Assembly (NCBI GenBank): GCA_949358305.1
Contig: OX442321.1
Coordinates: forward strand, 2,567,605 to 2,631,604
Length of the DNA: 64,000 nucleotides
Reading direction: 5' to 3'
Source of the DNA: Strigamia acuminata
Lineage: Eukaryota > Arthropoda > Chilopoda > Geophilomorpha > Linotaeniidae
Part shown: positions 19,776 through 31,800 of the stretch, piece by piece
How positions within the stretch are numbered: position 1 is the stretch's first letter
Layout of the letters: each line of letters opens with the position of its first letter
The notes under the pieces: generated by a model
What the model saw: only the letters and a program-made list of their open reading frames with translations
Told to the model about the DNA's origin: nothing
Database searches by the model: none
Made by a program: the position numbers and the translations under genes

Positions 19776-20237
19776 CCGTACTGCCTCATTTAAACGCCCG
19801 GATTCATTCGGACGCCGGGCCCGTTTTAACGCCGGGCAGGCGTACACACAAAAGTTTATAGACGCCGGCCCCGTATTAACGCCGGGTTTCAATTTGGCGC
19901 CGGGCAAACGGGGAATGGCCAATTACGTCTACAAAACGTTTCTGAAGTGCCGCACAAAAATTGACTCTGCTGCAATTGTTGGCACTTTCCGGATGCCTTT
20001 GCTGTTTCTGATCACTTATTAACTAAATGGGATGTGTAGAGGATTGCAAAATATAAAATTATAAATTTATTTCCAAAAAAAATTTTTTTTTTGCTACTTT
20101 GTTTTCCCAAAAATTTATTTTGGACTATTTTTCTGGTTAAACGCCTGGTTCAAATAAACGCCTGGTTTCAAATTACCGCCTGGCGGGTCGGCTCAAAAAA
20201 AATTTAAACGCCTGGGCGTTTAAATGAGGCAGTACGG
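19776..20237. mobile_element. TA-flanked MITE, CCGTACTGCCTC family, larger
   Basis: This 462-bp element has inverted termini CCGTACTGCCTCATTTAAAC and GTTTAAATGAGGCAGTACGG. The interior repeats ACGCC(C/T)GG and GCCGGG motifs. It splits the conserved flank TTGCAACTA/CAATCATTAT of the peptide gene family at TA. Confidence 0.85.
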
Positions 20238-20239
20238 TA

Positions 20240-20385
20240 TACTCTTTCCGAACTCAAGAAGAGCCCTGGAAGCTGGGCTCCCATTGGCCTACTTGGAACT
20301 GCAATGCAACTACTGCTACACTAGTGAGATAGCTCGGCCAATGGGAGCCCAGCTTCCAGGGCTCTTCTTGAGTTCGGAAAGAGTA
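20240..20385. mobile_element. Near-perfect hairpin MITE inserted next to another MITE
   Basis: Two ~50-bp arms that are perfect inverted copies (from TACTCTTTCCGAACTC, ending GAGTTCGGAAAGAGTA) surround a ~46-bp loop. TA lies at both sides (20238-20239 and 20386-20387). The left TA is also the right TA of the element ending at 20237. Confidence 0.85.
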
Positions 20386-20387
20386 TA

Positions 20388-20552
20388 CAATCATTATAGT
20401 GGTTGAGTCATGCTAATTGCAGTTATTGTTACTCGCTCTATACAGAGCAGCAAAAAACTGAAACTGTTCACACGGTATAGTACCCAACAACTGACCACCA
20501 ACAACCAACTAAGCGGCATATTCGTATATCCAGTATCCAAGTGTGCATCTAG
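20388..20552 (+). promoter_or_regulatory. Promoter and first exon of peptide gene 2
   Basis: The conserved family leader resumes after the MITEs, with CTATACAG at about 20443 in the TATA position and AAACTGTTCACACGGTATAG near the presumed start site. The exon ends at 20552 before GTAAGC. Confidence 0.5.
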
Positions 20553-20642
20553 GTAAGCTCTTTTGGAAAACGAAAACTTTTCGTTTTGCCGTTTCTAGCC
20601 GACATAGCTTTTAATTTATCTTCTTCTGTTTTTGTCAGCAGT

Positions 20643-20858
20643 ATGAAGCCGTACCACATCCTTTTTGTTTTTGTCATTGTTTTGGGGCTGAATGAAGCGG
20701 CTGCAAAATGTTCTTGGTATGGAACACCACCAATTTGCGCTGGTAAGTGCGATGGCAAGTCCTACCAGTGCAAAACTAACAAAAAAAGTGATGGTGCCAG
20801 TTGCATGACAGGAACCAAGGTTTACTGTTGTTCCTCAAAAGATGAATGTCCCTCTTAA
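20643..20858 (+). CDS. Secreted eight-cysteine small peptide, copy 2 (intact)
   Basis: The product is 71 residues, with signal peptide MKPYHILFVFVIVLGLNEAAA and a ~50-residue mature part carrying eight cysteines in the same spacing as the gene at 893. The upstream in-frame ATG at 20586 is inside the 86-bp 5' UTR intron (20553-20638, GTAAGC...TTTGTCAG), so 20643 is the start. Poly(A) signal AATAAA is at 20968-20973. Compared with copy 1 the signal peptide is almost unchanged, while many mature residues differ (for example CSWYGTPPIC against CYWAGTAPIC). That would fit fast-evolving secreted effectors. Function is unknown. Confidence 0.8.
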   Translation: MKPYHILFVFVIVLGLNEAAAKCSWYGTPPICAGKCDGKSYQCKTNKKSDGASCMTGTKVYCCSSKDECPS

Positions 20859-21092
20859 ACGTTTTAATAAAAATGTTTGTCAATTACAAATACTGGACTA
20901 CGCTTGTAAATTTTTAAAAATTACATAAAGTTTAGTATTTGCATTATGTAGCTCAAAATAAGTGACAAATAAAAATTCAAAGCTTAATTTAGTGCCGTAT
21001 TTTGAAATCACACACATCACACAGTACGTAAATGTACATACACACATAAGCTTATCATGGTTATGGTTTCAAAATAAATCATTTTGCTGCTA

Positions 21093-21517
21093 TACTCTAG
21101 TTGCAGTCAAAAAGGCAAATTACAAGGTATACTCCCATTGGTCGAGCCAGTTTACTGGTGTAGTGATCCGGAAAAGTAGAGCCAAACACCAGAATAACAA
21201 GCAATGTACAGACATTGTGATCGATTGCTTAGGCAACAGCCAAAAATTCAAAATTCCAGACAAAGTAACCAATAAACATAACAAACATGAGTTTGACATT
21301 TTTATATGTGTAAAACTTCATTTCAATGATGGAAATAGCATTTTATAATAAGAAAAATCAAAATTAAATTAACTAAACTAATCATAACAATCACAACAAT
21401 AAATAAAAATCAAAACTACTTCTCCTAGTAGTAGTATACAGTCTGGAGTTAGTAGTAAACTGGCTCGACCAATGGGAGTACAGCTTGTAATTTGCCTTTT
21501 TGACTGCAACTAGAGTA
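21093..21517. mobile_element. TACTCT-family foldback MITE
   Basis: This 425-bp element has TA on both sides. Long inverted ends start TACTCTAGTTGCAGTC and end GACTGCAACTAGAGTA, and the arms extend about 70 bp to GAGCCAGTTTACTGG. An ORF of 128 codons spans the left half (20962-21348) but crosses the boundary with the peptide gene 3' UTR, so it is not real. Confidence 0.75.
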
Positions 21518-22898
21518 TACAGTACACAGATTGGAAATCCCACAGATCACTTAGTGCAATGGTTGAATGTTAATTTCAATAGGATACAATGTGAAAATAT
21601 GACTAAAAACTAGACTTTTGTTTACGCATCAGCCGATCTCGTACACAAAAGCGCCGCCACAGTATTGGGTTCCCTGTATAAAAGAAGTAACGAAGTAAAA
21701 ACAAACTAAATAGTGCTCATGTATTAAATTAATTTTCATTACTTAAATAGTGTTATTTTAGTGTGATAGATATTTTGTTAGATCATTTTATGTTTAAAAT
21801 AGAATTTGTTTATATCTTTTACCATGTTGTGTTGATTGTAATTTAAAAATGATGGGGTGTAAACCTCATAAATGATTTATTGATGCTTAAGAGATCAGTG
21901 TTTGTGGGGGTTTGTTGTGTTTAGGCTGAGGTGACTCCCTTCAGAAACAAGAAATTAATCTATCATTATTTGTTCATGGAAAAACTATTAACTTGTCCCA
22001 CCAAAGGCCTAACTACTTGGTTCAAACTCTGTATTAAAATATACTCCTGAGACTCACAGGCTGAGTTCAATAGAACTCAGGCTAAATTTCCAAGTATAAA
22101 TGAACATAAACATGCCTGACTATTTGACTCACACTCTTCGTCACAATACGCTTCGGATACAAGGGACCAATTAGTTTATTATGTTAATTCTGTTGATTGT
22201 CATATTATCAGTCAGCCATTGAAAAACGAATAATGAAAAGAATGAAACGGGTTCTGCAAACTAAAAATGAAATAACTGATGAAAAATCAAGACTCGCGCC
22301 TCCACGGGGAGAAACCGAGTTATTTTTCGTGTGAATTTTTCAAATTACAGATGGTTGCGCCATCTGGTTGCACCCTAAATAAACAAAAAGATAAATTTTA
22401 CTGAGGTGACTCCCTTCAAGTTTACTCTAATTAAATGAATTTTATCATAAAATAAACAACAACCTACAAAATATTGTATCTGAATTTAACAGCAAAAATA
22501 ATTTTTTAGTTAGATTGATCCGAGAGAAAAAAAAATAAAAATTTTTAATTTAAAATAATTACCATCAGGCAATAAGCCCAATTTTTTACGGTGCACAAAC
22601 TGACTGTCGATTCAAAATTCAATTCGCAGTTTTTTTTAAAGATTTACAATGGTTCAAAAGAGAAATTCAGAAAAAAAAAAATTAAAAAAACCTACCATGA
22701 ACCAGTATTTGATAAACCAATTTTAGCGCCACTTTGTGCATGGAAAAGAAATTAAATTAATACATATTTAATAATTTCTTTTTTATCAATAACCGACGTA
22801 ACGTCCGTTTTAACCGATAAGGAAACTCGCCATTTTCTCACCATTCCCAATAACTTGACAACGCTTAGTTTACATTACTTGTACAACGACTCAAGCAG
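21518..22898. repeat. AT-rich flank blocks, no gene
   Basis: 21731-21890 matches 221-370. 21925-22560 is a diverged copy of the block at 4560-5250. This looks like the remains of a peptide-gene repeat unit without its gene. 22780-22898 is the 5' region of the TIR gene. Confidence 0.5.
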
Positions 22899-25800
22899 AT
22901 GGCGGTGCGTATATTACTTACTAGAAATACAACCACCGAGTTAATAACACAAAATATTTTCACAGGATCATATATTCATAAGTTACCGTCGATCCACTGG
23001 AAGTACCTTGGCCCGGTAGAATTAGGATTTCTACACACCACACTCCATCTTATACCAACTTTTTACTTGACATTTCAGTTTGCTCGAGGAAAAGTTGAAA
23101 GGCCGAAACTATACAGTTTTTATCGATCTTGAGGGACTCACGTCGGGTCGGTGGGACGAACAACTCTTGACGAAAATTAAAGAAGCTAAAATTTTTCTTC
23201 TCGTTCTCACACCCAATGCGCTTGACAGATGCTTCAATGATAAAACCTGCCAAGATTGGTTACACAGAGTAAGAAAATTCTCTTTTTCCATACACAGTGT
23301 GGTGACCCCGCGGGTGGTCGTCCCTCCAGTGGACGCCATCCGCATGAGTCACTAGGAAAGGTCAGTTCCCTCGCGTTGGCTCCGCCTTCCCCCCCTGGGA
23401 AGCGCGTGCCCCGAGGGGGTGAGGTGATGCGTGGACGGCCCCCATTGGCCGAGCCAGGCCCCTCACCCTGGCCTATATCAGGTAGAGTTTCGCGCCCTAC
23501 AAACAGAACTTACACAAACGACACCAAGAACACAGCAACTACCTCACCGTCAGGCCAACTCCACCAAAAGTTAGGATTGATCGAGGACCGCTGATTCCAG
23601 TGCAACTGTAACTCTCACGAATTTACACTGTGTGTTATTTCCCCGCGAAAGCAGGAAAATAACCCTTGTGGATTCACACGAAATAATCGACCCACGATTA
23701 TTTCCATTGCGAAGTGTCCGAGTGCCCTGTAAGAAACTCCCCGTTTCTGGACGGAGCCTTGCGACGCTAAAAACCAACCCTAGACAACAGGCACGGATAG
23801 AAGACTCGAAAGAGCATTCCACCGCGTCCGTGAACGACGAATCCGTGACGAATTAACGACAACTCGAGACGCCGCCTTTGTTCCGCCGACCACGCGGAAC
23901 CGACGACGCCATCTTGAGAAATCCTTTGTTCGACTCTGACCAAGTCGACTCGAGTTTTATACTGAGTGTATTTTAAGGCTTACGCCTATTGAATAAACCC
24001 GTTTGTTCATTTACATATACTTAGTATTCATTTGGGTAATTTACATATTTAGTAGAATCACAGGTAAAGTAATACACGTTAGCTCATTAAACCTATCACC
24101 AGGTAGGACGCGACACGTGGGGGCCTGGCCGGGATTTAGAAATAAATCTCAACTGAACTTGTGATCTCTCATTTAATATAATAACCCAAATCGAAGAATT
24201 ACTCAAAGAAATGTCAGACCAAGATGAACAATCCGCGTCTGATAACGAGCGACCTACGCTCGAAAAGGGAAAACGGACCTCCGACTATAACTTAAGGTCG
24301 GGCGGCCCAGCCCCCGAACAATCCGCGAAGGCGAAAGCCCGAGCGAATCGGAGGAAAGCAAAGGCGCAGAAAGAGGAAACAGCTGCTTCGCTCGAGGCCC
24401 TAACCGAGCCCGAGCGAGAGCCGCTCTCCTCAGATATGCCCTTTGTCGAAGACACCGATACGGAAGTCCTAGAAAATCAAGAAGAAATTCGCGATACAAC
24501 AACAGGACGAGTGCCGATACTGGTAGCCGAAGAGAAGACGGAAACTCCGAGGCGAACAACCACAGTCGACAACAACCCATCACCAGCACAAAGCCACCAT
24601 TCGGCCCCCCTAAATGAAACTCCGGCGAGAAACACGAGCGGGACCCCGATGGCCTCCCGTGCCTCGGCGAGACCTGCCCCTGTTTCCCCCGAGGTAGCCC
24701 ATTTAATTCACCTATCGCAACAGGCAGCCCGACTGAAAGCAGTAACCGATATTCCGCCGGGAACGTCAGTTTGGGACTCGATTACTATACTCACTAAAGC
24801 GATTTGCGCAGCACAGGCCCCGACGCCAGTCGCAAGACCAGCGGCGGAGACGCCTGTAGCGCAAGAAACGCCGAGTGACGTAGGTAACTTCGTGCCCAAT
24901 CCTCACAAAGCCCTTCACGAATCTCGGGAGAAAGCCCGAGAAGAATCGAGGCAGGAAACGATAAATCGTCAGCGTAGAGTGAGCGCTGAAAGGAGAGAAC
25001 TTTGGAACGAGGAAGAGGAACGACTACAGCGGGAAAAAAGAACCATGGAGAGAACGGAAGAAATGGTGCAAGAAATAAGAGAAGAGCAGGAAGCAAAAAT
25101 ACGAAGAGAATGGAATAATACCGTAGAAGGAAGGCACAGAGAGGCCCAAGACTACGAAGACCAATTCCGAGCCCTCCTAGCCCAACGAAAAGCCGAGAAA
25201 TTGCAGAAACTAAGAGAAGAAGCTCAGCGGCAACACCAGAAGTGGGAAGAGCAATACCACGAAAGGATGAAAGCCGCAAGAGCAAGGAGAGAAAAGGAGC
25301 AACTTCTTGAACAGCACGAAGAATGGGAGCGGTACAGATGGACCGACGAGTACCAAGCTAAGAAAAAAGCGATAATTGACGAGCAAAAACGATGGGAAGC
25401 CGAAAACTGGGAAAAGGAAGCGGAGAAATTCCAAAGAGAGTACGAGCAGGACGTTTCAGAGAGGAATAAAAAGGAGGATCCAAAGACGGACAAAGAGCCC
25501 ACCGGTGGCTCCGAAGCCGAAACAAAAAAGAGGAAGTCGCAGGATGACGACCAACCGGATAAAAAATCCAGAAACCGTAACCCCTCGAAACGATCCGAAA
25601 GAAGCGCCGCAATCGACGCGTTGCTTAACAAAAAGAACGCGAATAAGGACCGCGAGCGCCCAGGAAGCGAAGAGAATAAATGGTATTCTTTTTGCGGGAG
25701 CAGCGACGAAAAGGAGCCGCCGCCCTCCGGAGGTTCGAAGAAATCACGGGATGGCGAAGAAGTCCCCCCGAAGGGACCAAGAGATCACCCACAAGGCGAC

Positions 25801-28800
25801 CCTTCCGACCCCTCTGATTCATCGGACGACGACGACCAAAGTCGACCGTCATCCGGACCGCACCGAGAGAGCCGCGGCAGCAACCAGCACCATTCGGACC
25901 GACCGAATGCCTCCAACCGATCTTCGCACAGCTCTCGCCCTTCCATGCAGGAGGGGAATTTCCAGGACTCTGCCGGCCGACAATATACAATGGCTGAACT
26001 GGGTCGTGCCTTGTTGAACTCTTTCCGAAAGGAAGGAATCGACTTGGGCCACCCCGGAGATGAACATAACCGCGCCGGTGAAAGGGTCAAACGCAAATAT
26101 GGCGTGCGTAACGAGCCAGCGGCCGAAGCCACGGGCAACATCCGCTGGCAGCACTACGTACAAACGCGATTCGACGGTTCGTGGAAAGCGGGAGACCGCT
26201 TCCTCGACGAAGTCATGAGAATCAAGAAAGCTACAAAGGCGACCGTCGCCGATATGCTTACGCACGGTCTAGTGGAACTAACCACTGGATCAGCCCGCGA
26301 GTGGTACCAAGGGCTGAAAAATCCGACCTGGGACGACTTTCTCGTCCGTTTCGACCTTCGATACGGCGAGACACCAGACGAGATCAGCAACAAATTGCGC
26401 GGCCTCCGTCAAGCCCCAGGTGAAACGCTCGCCGACTACGACGCCCGAGCGAAATTACTCTTCGCCCGGGCACCGTACGAAATTAACCCTGCCGGGTTTA
26501 CGATGATTTTCTATGGGGGATTGTCAGCACATTCACAACGAATATTGCTGGACATGCGTGCTCCCCGCACTGGCAACTATCGGGATGTCAGTAATTATCT
26601 CCTAACCAATACGCTGGAGATAGAACAAAGGTATTACGCCTCACTGCCACCCGAAGAGGCGGAAGCCCACGAAAAGCGACTGATAACCAGCGCCGAACGC
26701 CATAAAGCTTCCGAGAAACTAATGAGACCGAGCGAATACCTCAGCGGCATAATGAGCCTCACTGAGGCGTCTTCGGGACGGACGTTGACACCAAAAACCG
26801 GTATAACGCTCCCAAGCAACCCGATTGCTGCCCCAAAGAAAGCTCCGACGACTACAGCGATGCAGGTGACCTCGACTGACTTAGCCACCTCGGCAAAAGC
26901 AGAAGAAGCGTCACCTCCCGCGGCGGTCGCCGAGCCGACAGAGGAATCAAGCGATGAAGACGACCTGCACGAACACCTCGAAAACTTATCGACGGGGTGC
27001 GACGACCAAGGCCCGTACCTTCATCACGCGCACCGAGCGCTAGCCATCACCCAATTCAGAGCCCACGCCCGAGCCACCAAGGAAAAAGGGGCGCCGGGCC
27101 TAAAAAGACGGTTCCCAACAGCATTCGTCCCGAAAAAACCGGGTTTCACACCCACGGGCGACAAAAGCAATATTAAATGCTACAGCTGTGGGGAATACGG
27201 CCATTATTCCGACAAATGCGAAAAAAAGGCCAAAGTCACTAGCGAGACACAAACTATGATGAAGATGATGGCAGAGTTAAATATCGCCCTGGCAAAAAAC
27301 TGCCAAGCGCAGGCGTCGTCGAAGAAATAGAATCGACTTCGTCTGCGAAAGCCGAGGAAATAACAAGGAAAAAGAAATTCCATACCGGACCTGCCGGTCA
27401 CGCCATACTTGATGCGCAGGTCAAAGACCGAGCCCAATCCGCACCAGAAAAGGAAGAAAAAGTGATACTGAGGGGCATGCAAGTGAGAACTGAGGCCAAG
27501 ACAGACGATAGTTGGGCCGAACTCCCGTTTGACTTGGAAGTCGTACCGCAGAAATTGCGAGTATTCCACTGCAACGTCTCAAAGTCACATTGCGAGACAC
27601 TCTGTATGTTACCAGTGACCATTGAAAACCAAAAGTTACTGGGACTACTGGATTCCGGAGCGGATCGTTCTTTCATATCCGAAGATCTAGTCGAGAGCCT
27701 AGACATCGAAGACAAAATGATGAAAGTCAATGAGAATGTGGAATTACTCACGGCTAATGGCTATGTAAAGCCAAGGGGCGTAATAAAAATCACCATCGAT
27801 TGGAGGGGAGGGAACCTATCCCACCCCTTCTTGGTGCTGCCATCCCACGACAAGGTATTCCTCCTCGGAATCGACATCATGGCTAAATTAAAAATACAGC
27901 CAAATCCGATAACGAGATCGTGGAATTGGATAAGCCCCGAAGGTGAAAGGCCCATTCCAGTAGTACCCCAAAAATTACTGGACGAGGCCCAAGAGAAGGA
28001 GGAATACGAGAGAGGACTGCGAAAATTCGTACAGGACTATGATTTCGTAGCCTTCGCTCTGGAATTACAAAGAAGTAACATGGTGGACACGTTGGTCGAG
28101 GAAGCCGCTCTGCAAGTCAACGAAGCATCATTGCTGAGACGAATACTTCGTAAGCACGAGCGGATCCTCACCAAAACGCCCGGAAGGACGACCGAAGCCG
28201 TACACGAGATCGAACTGACGACGGACAAACCAATTCGCGTGCCATACAAGGGGATGAATCCCCAAAAACGGGATATAGTGACCCAGATGTGTCAAGACAT
28301 GCTCGACAAAGGCATCGTCACAGAAGCATTGGGCGAATACGCGATGAGGATCGTCCTAGTAATGCGACCCGGCTCCGAGCCTCGCTTGTGTATCGACTAC
28401 CGCCCGCTCAATGCTATAACGGTGATAGATCCGATACAGATGCCCTCCATCGAAGCGATTCTCCGTGAGCTGGCTCCATTTAATTGGGTAACCACCATGG
28501 ACCTGTCAAAAGGGTACTGGCAGGTCGAACTCCGACCAGAAGATAAGCTAAAGACGGCGTTTTACTCGCCTATAGGGCGATTAATGTTCAACGTAATGCC
28601 ATTCGGACTAGTGAACGCACCAAGCACATTTCAAAAGTTAATCGAAAGCGTCCTCGGAGACATGTTACATGATTTCGTATGGGCTTATCTCGACGATATC
28701 ATTATTGCGTCAGACACTTTTGAGGAACACATAGAGCACATAGACCGAGTGGTCTCCCGTTTAGCCAAAGCTGGACTCCATGTCCACCCCGGAAAGAGCA

Positions 28801-31800
28801 AGTTCTGTAGAAAAGAACTTGCCTTCCTAGGCTATCGAATCGGAGTTGAAGGGATCGCCATTGATCCCGAAAAAGTACGAGCAATAAACGGATTCCCGGC
28901 CCCAGAAGATATAAAGGGAGTCCAGAGATTCATGGGAATGATTAATTTTTTCGGCAGGCTGCTCCCCAATTTGGCAGAAGTAGCCGCGCCCGTGACGGAC
29001 CTCCTGCGAACCGACCGCGAGTTCGCTTGGACGGCCGAATGCGAGGCCGCCTTCAACGCCATAAAACAAATGCTGGCCGACGTCGACAAAATGCCGCTAC
29101 CCGATCTAAACCGACCGTTCGTACTGCATACCGACGCCAGCCGAGTTGGCTTGGGAGCAGCCCTCTTGCAAAAACACACGTATAACGGAGTAGAGCAAGA
29201 AGTACCCTGTATGTTCATAAGCCGAAAAATACAGGGAGCCGAGAAAAACTACACGGCTACAGAACTGGAGTGCTTAGCCGTAATATGGGCTGTTCGGAAA
29301 TTTCGTGACTACCTAGAGTATACGAATTTCGAAGTGCAGACCGATCATCAAGCATTAAGTTGGTTGATGAAGTTAAAAGAACCATCCGGCAGACTCGCCA
29401 GATGGCAACTCGAACTCATGGCGTGCGACATAACAATAACATATCGCCCCGGAAAATTCAATCAGGTAGCCGACGCTTTATCGCGAGCCCCGGCGTCCGA
29501 CCCCCATGGTCCGGACGACGACGGCGAAGACGATTCGCGTCTACTTTATTGTCCGACGCCCAGACGGATTTGGCGCCTTCGTAAAGCGAACGAATTGCCC
29601 GTGATGGAGCCCGCTGATAAAACTTTCTGTGGTTTCTGGACTCGAACGTACCAGCCAGCTGGAACAACCGACACAAAGACGGAGGCAGCCCCTCCAGTCG
29701 TCCAAGAGACCCCAAAAACTCCGCTGCGTGCCTTCACGGCCACAATAGAAAAGAAAACGCAATACGCACCGCCAACAAGACTCGAGTTTATCGAACATCA
29801 AGCGACCGACGCCAAATGTCAAATAATGACTCGATTCCTAGAAAAAGGGGAGTATCCGATCGACATGACGAATCCTCATCGCAGGAAGCAATTTGCTAAG
29901 GAAGCCACCAGCTACCTGATAGACGACGGGTTACTACTGAAATACCACCCGACGTTTCAGGACGACCTTAGCGGAGCGGGAAACGCAATAAAAGTGGTGG
30001 TGCCTGTCTCGCTACACACCCGATTGCTGTGGCTGATGCACGGGCACCCACTCGCTAGCCACGCCGGCATAGCAAGAACATTGTACCGCGTGAAGCAGAT
30101 ATTTTTTTGGCCCGGAGCCCGCCAGAAAATAACGAAATTTATTCGTCACTGCTCCCGGTGCCAAGCATGTCGACCTCGCGACAAAGTAGCCAGAAACACA
30201 ATGTCTCTTGGTCCCTATGCTCCCTTCGACTGTTGGAGTGTTGACTTGATGGGCCCCAAGCCCACAACAAGCAACCGCAACATGTATATACTTGTAATTA
30301 TGGACGTAGCGACCCGTTGGCCCGAGTTGTACGCCCTCGCGAAGCCCTCGGCGGAAAATATCGCCGAGTGTCTTTACGACGTGGCGTTGCGATTTGGGTT
30401 TCCTCGGAAGCTCATTTCCGATAACGGGCCCCAATTCAGGTCCAAAATATACAAAGAGTTCTGCAAGAAATTTAAGATGGAAATTTCAAACACCTCCACT
30501 TATAATCCTCAAACGAACCCCGTGGAAAGGCTAAACAAAGACGTGAAATACGCTTTGACGGTGTTCACCGACGTACACAATCGGTGGGATGAATATCTAC
30601 GTGAGATAGCGTTCAGCATTCGCTCCACCGTATCACGAACACGCGACTTCTCACCGGCGTTTCTTAATTTCGCCCGCGAACTAAGAATGCCGTGGGACCC
30701 ACGAGTTGCGGAGGCAGTGAATGTACTGGACCCCGCTAACCCACACGAGTACGTATGTCGTTTGGAACAGACAATTTCCGACACATATCAGCACCTAATG
30801 ACTCACATCTTTGACCTACGGGAAAGAGTCGCAGAAAAAGAAGGAGATTTAGATTTTACGAATTTCAAGGTCAACGACCTGGTGTGGAAGGAAACACACA
30901 TATTATCGAATGCTGCGAGGGGCATTGCCGCGGGTCTGGCCGACAAAAGGGACGGACCCTATGTAATTGTGGCAGAACACGGCGGCAACGCCTACCAATT
31001 GCGCAGATTAACAGATAATAAAAATTTCCAGTCGATCAACGGCCGGGAATTAAAACCATATCTACCGGAATTTCGCCAAGAAATATGGCTGGAAGGTCAG
31101 ACACACAGCGGCCAAGGTGGCACAGTGGTTGACACATTCCAAAATAACAACGAAATCGGCGAAGGAGCAGACGAAGATGACGAATTTTTCGACGCCGAAT
31201 CCCAACCCGCAGATGCTCCCGATCCAGCGGGGCAAACAATCTCGGAGAGGGAGGAAGCAGAAGAAAATACTTCTGAAAAAGAAAAAACAAAATTAAAAGA
31301 AGTAAACAATACCGCAACATCGGAGATGAGCGACCAAGTGGGAGCCGATACCACTCGCGAGCAAAAACGCAACCTTCGACCACGAAAATCGAAGAATCCG
31401 TTCATCCAAGACGGAAAAATCACCGGGAGAAACTAGAAAGAAATAAAAAGGTCAAAACATGTGATTGCGGCGTCGTAAAATTGAAGAAATTCACTTACGA
31501 GAGCTGCAACGCATGTCGAGACATAAAAATTCGGCTAAGTCCGAACTTCGTCGTCAGTTATCACCGTCAATATCAAAAAGCGAGATTGCATGACGTATCG
31601 GTCGAAACCCCGTAGCGTAACATGCGCACGGCTCGATCGCATGCGTCGGCCCCGTAGCTCCACGCTCGCACGGACAAATCTCGTACCGTACGAGACGCGT
31701 CCGTGACCCACAATCCTCCGCGCCGATCAGTTCCGTTTCCGATTGTTCGCTGACACGAAAAGCACGCGTTCCTGACGATTTCCCCGTGAAATCGTTTTCA

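Noticed and set aside
20962-21348. 128-codon ORF after peptide gene 2
   Set aside because: It spans the gene's 3' UTR and half of a foldback MITE, and no domain is recognisable.
24794-25434. Long antisense frames opposite gag of element D (and similar ones opposite E and ORF3)
   Set aside because: They are shadows of Glu/Arg-rich codons, giving Leu/Ser/Phe-rich nonsense proteins.
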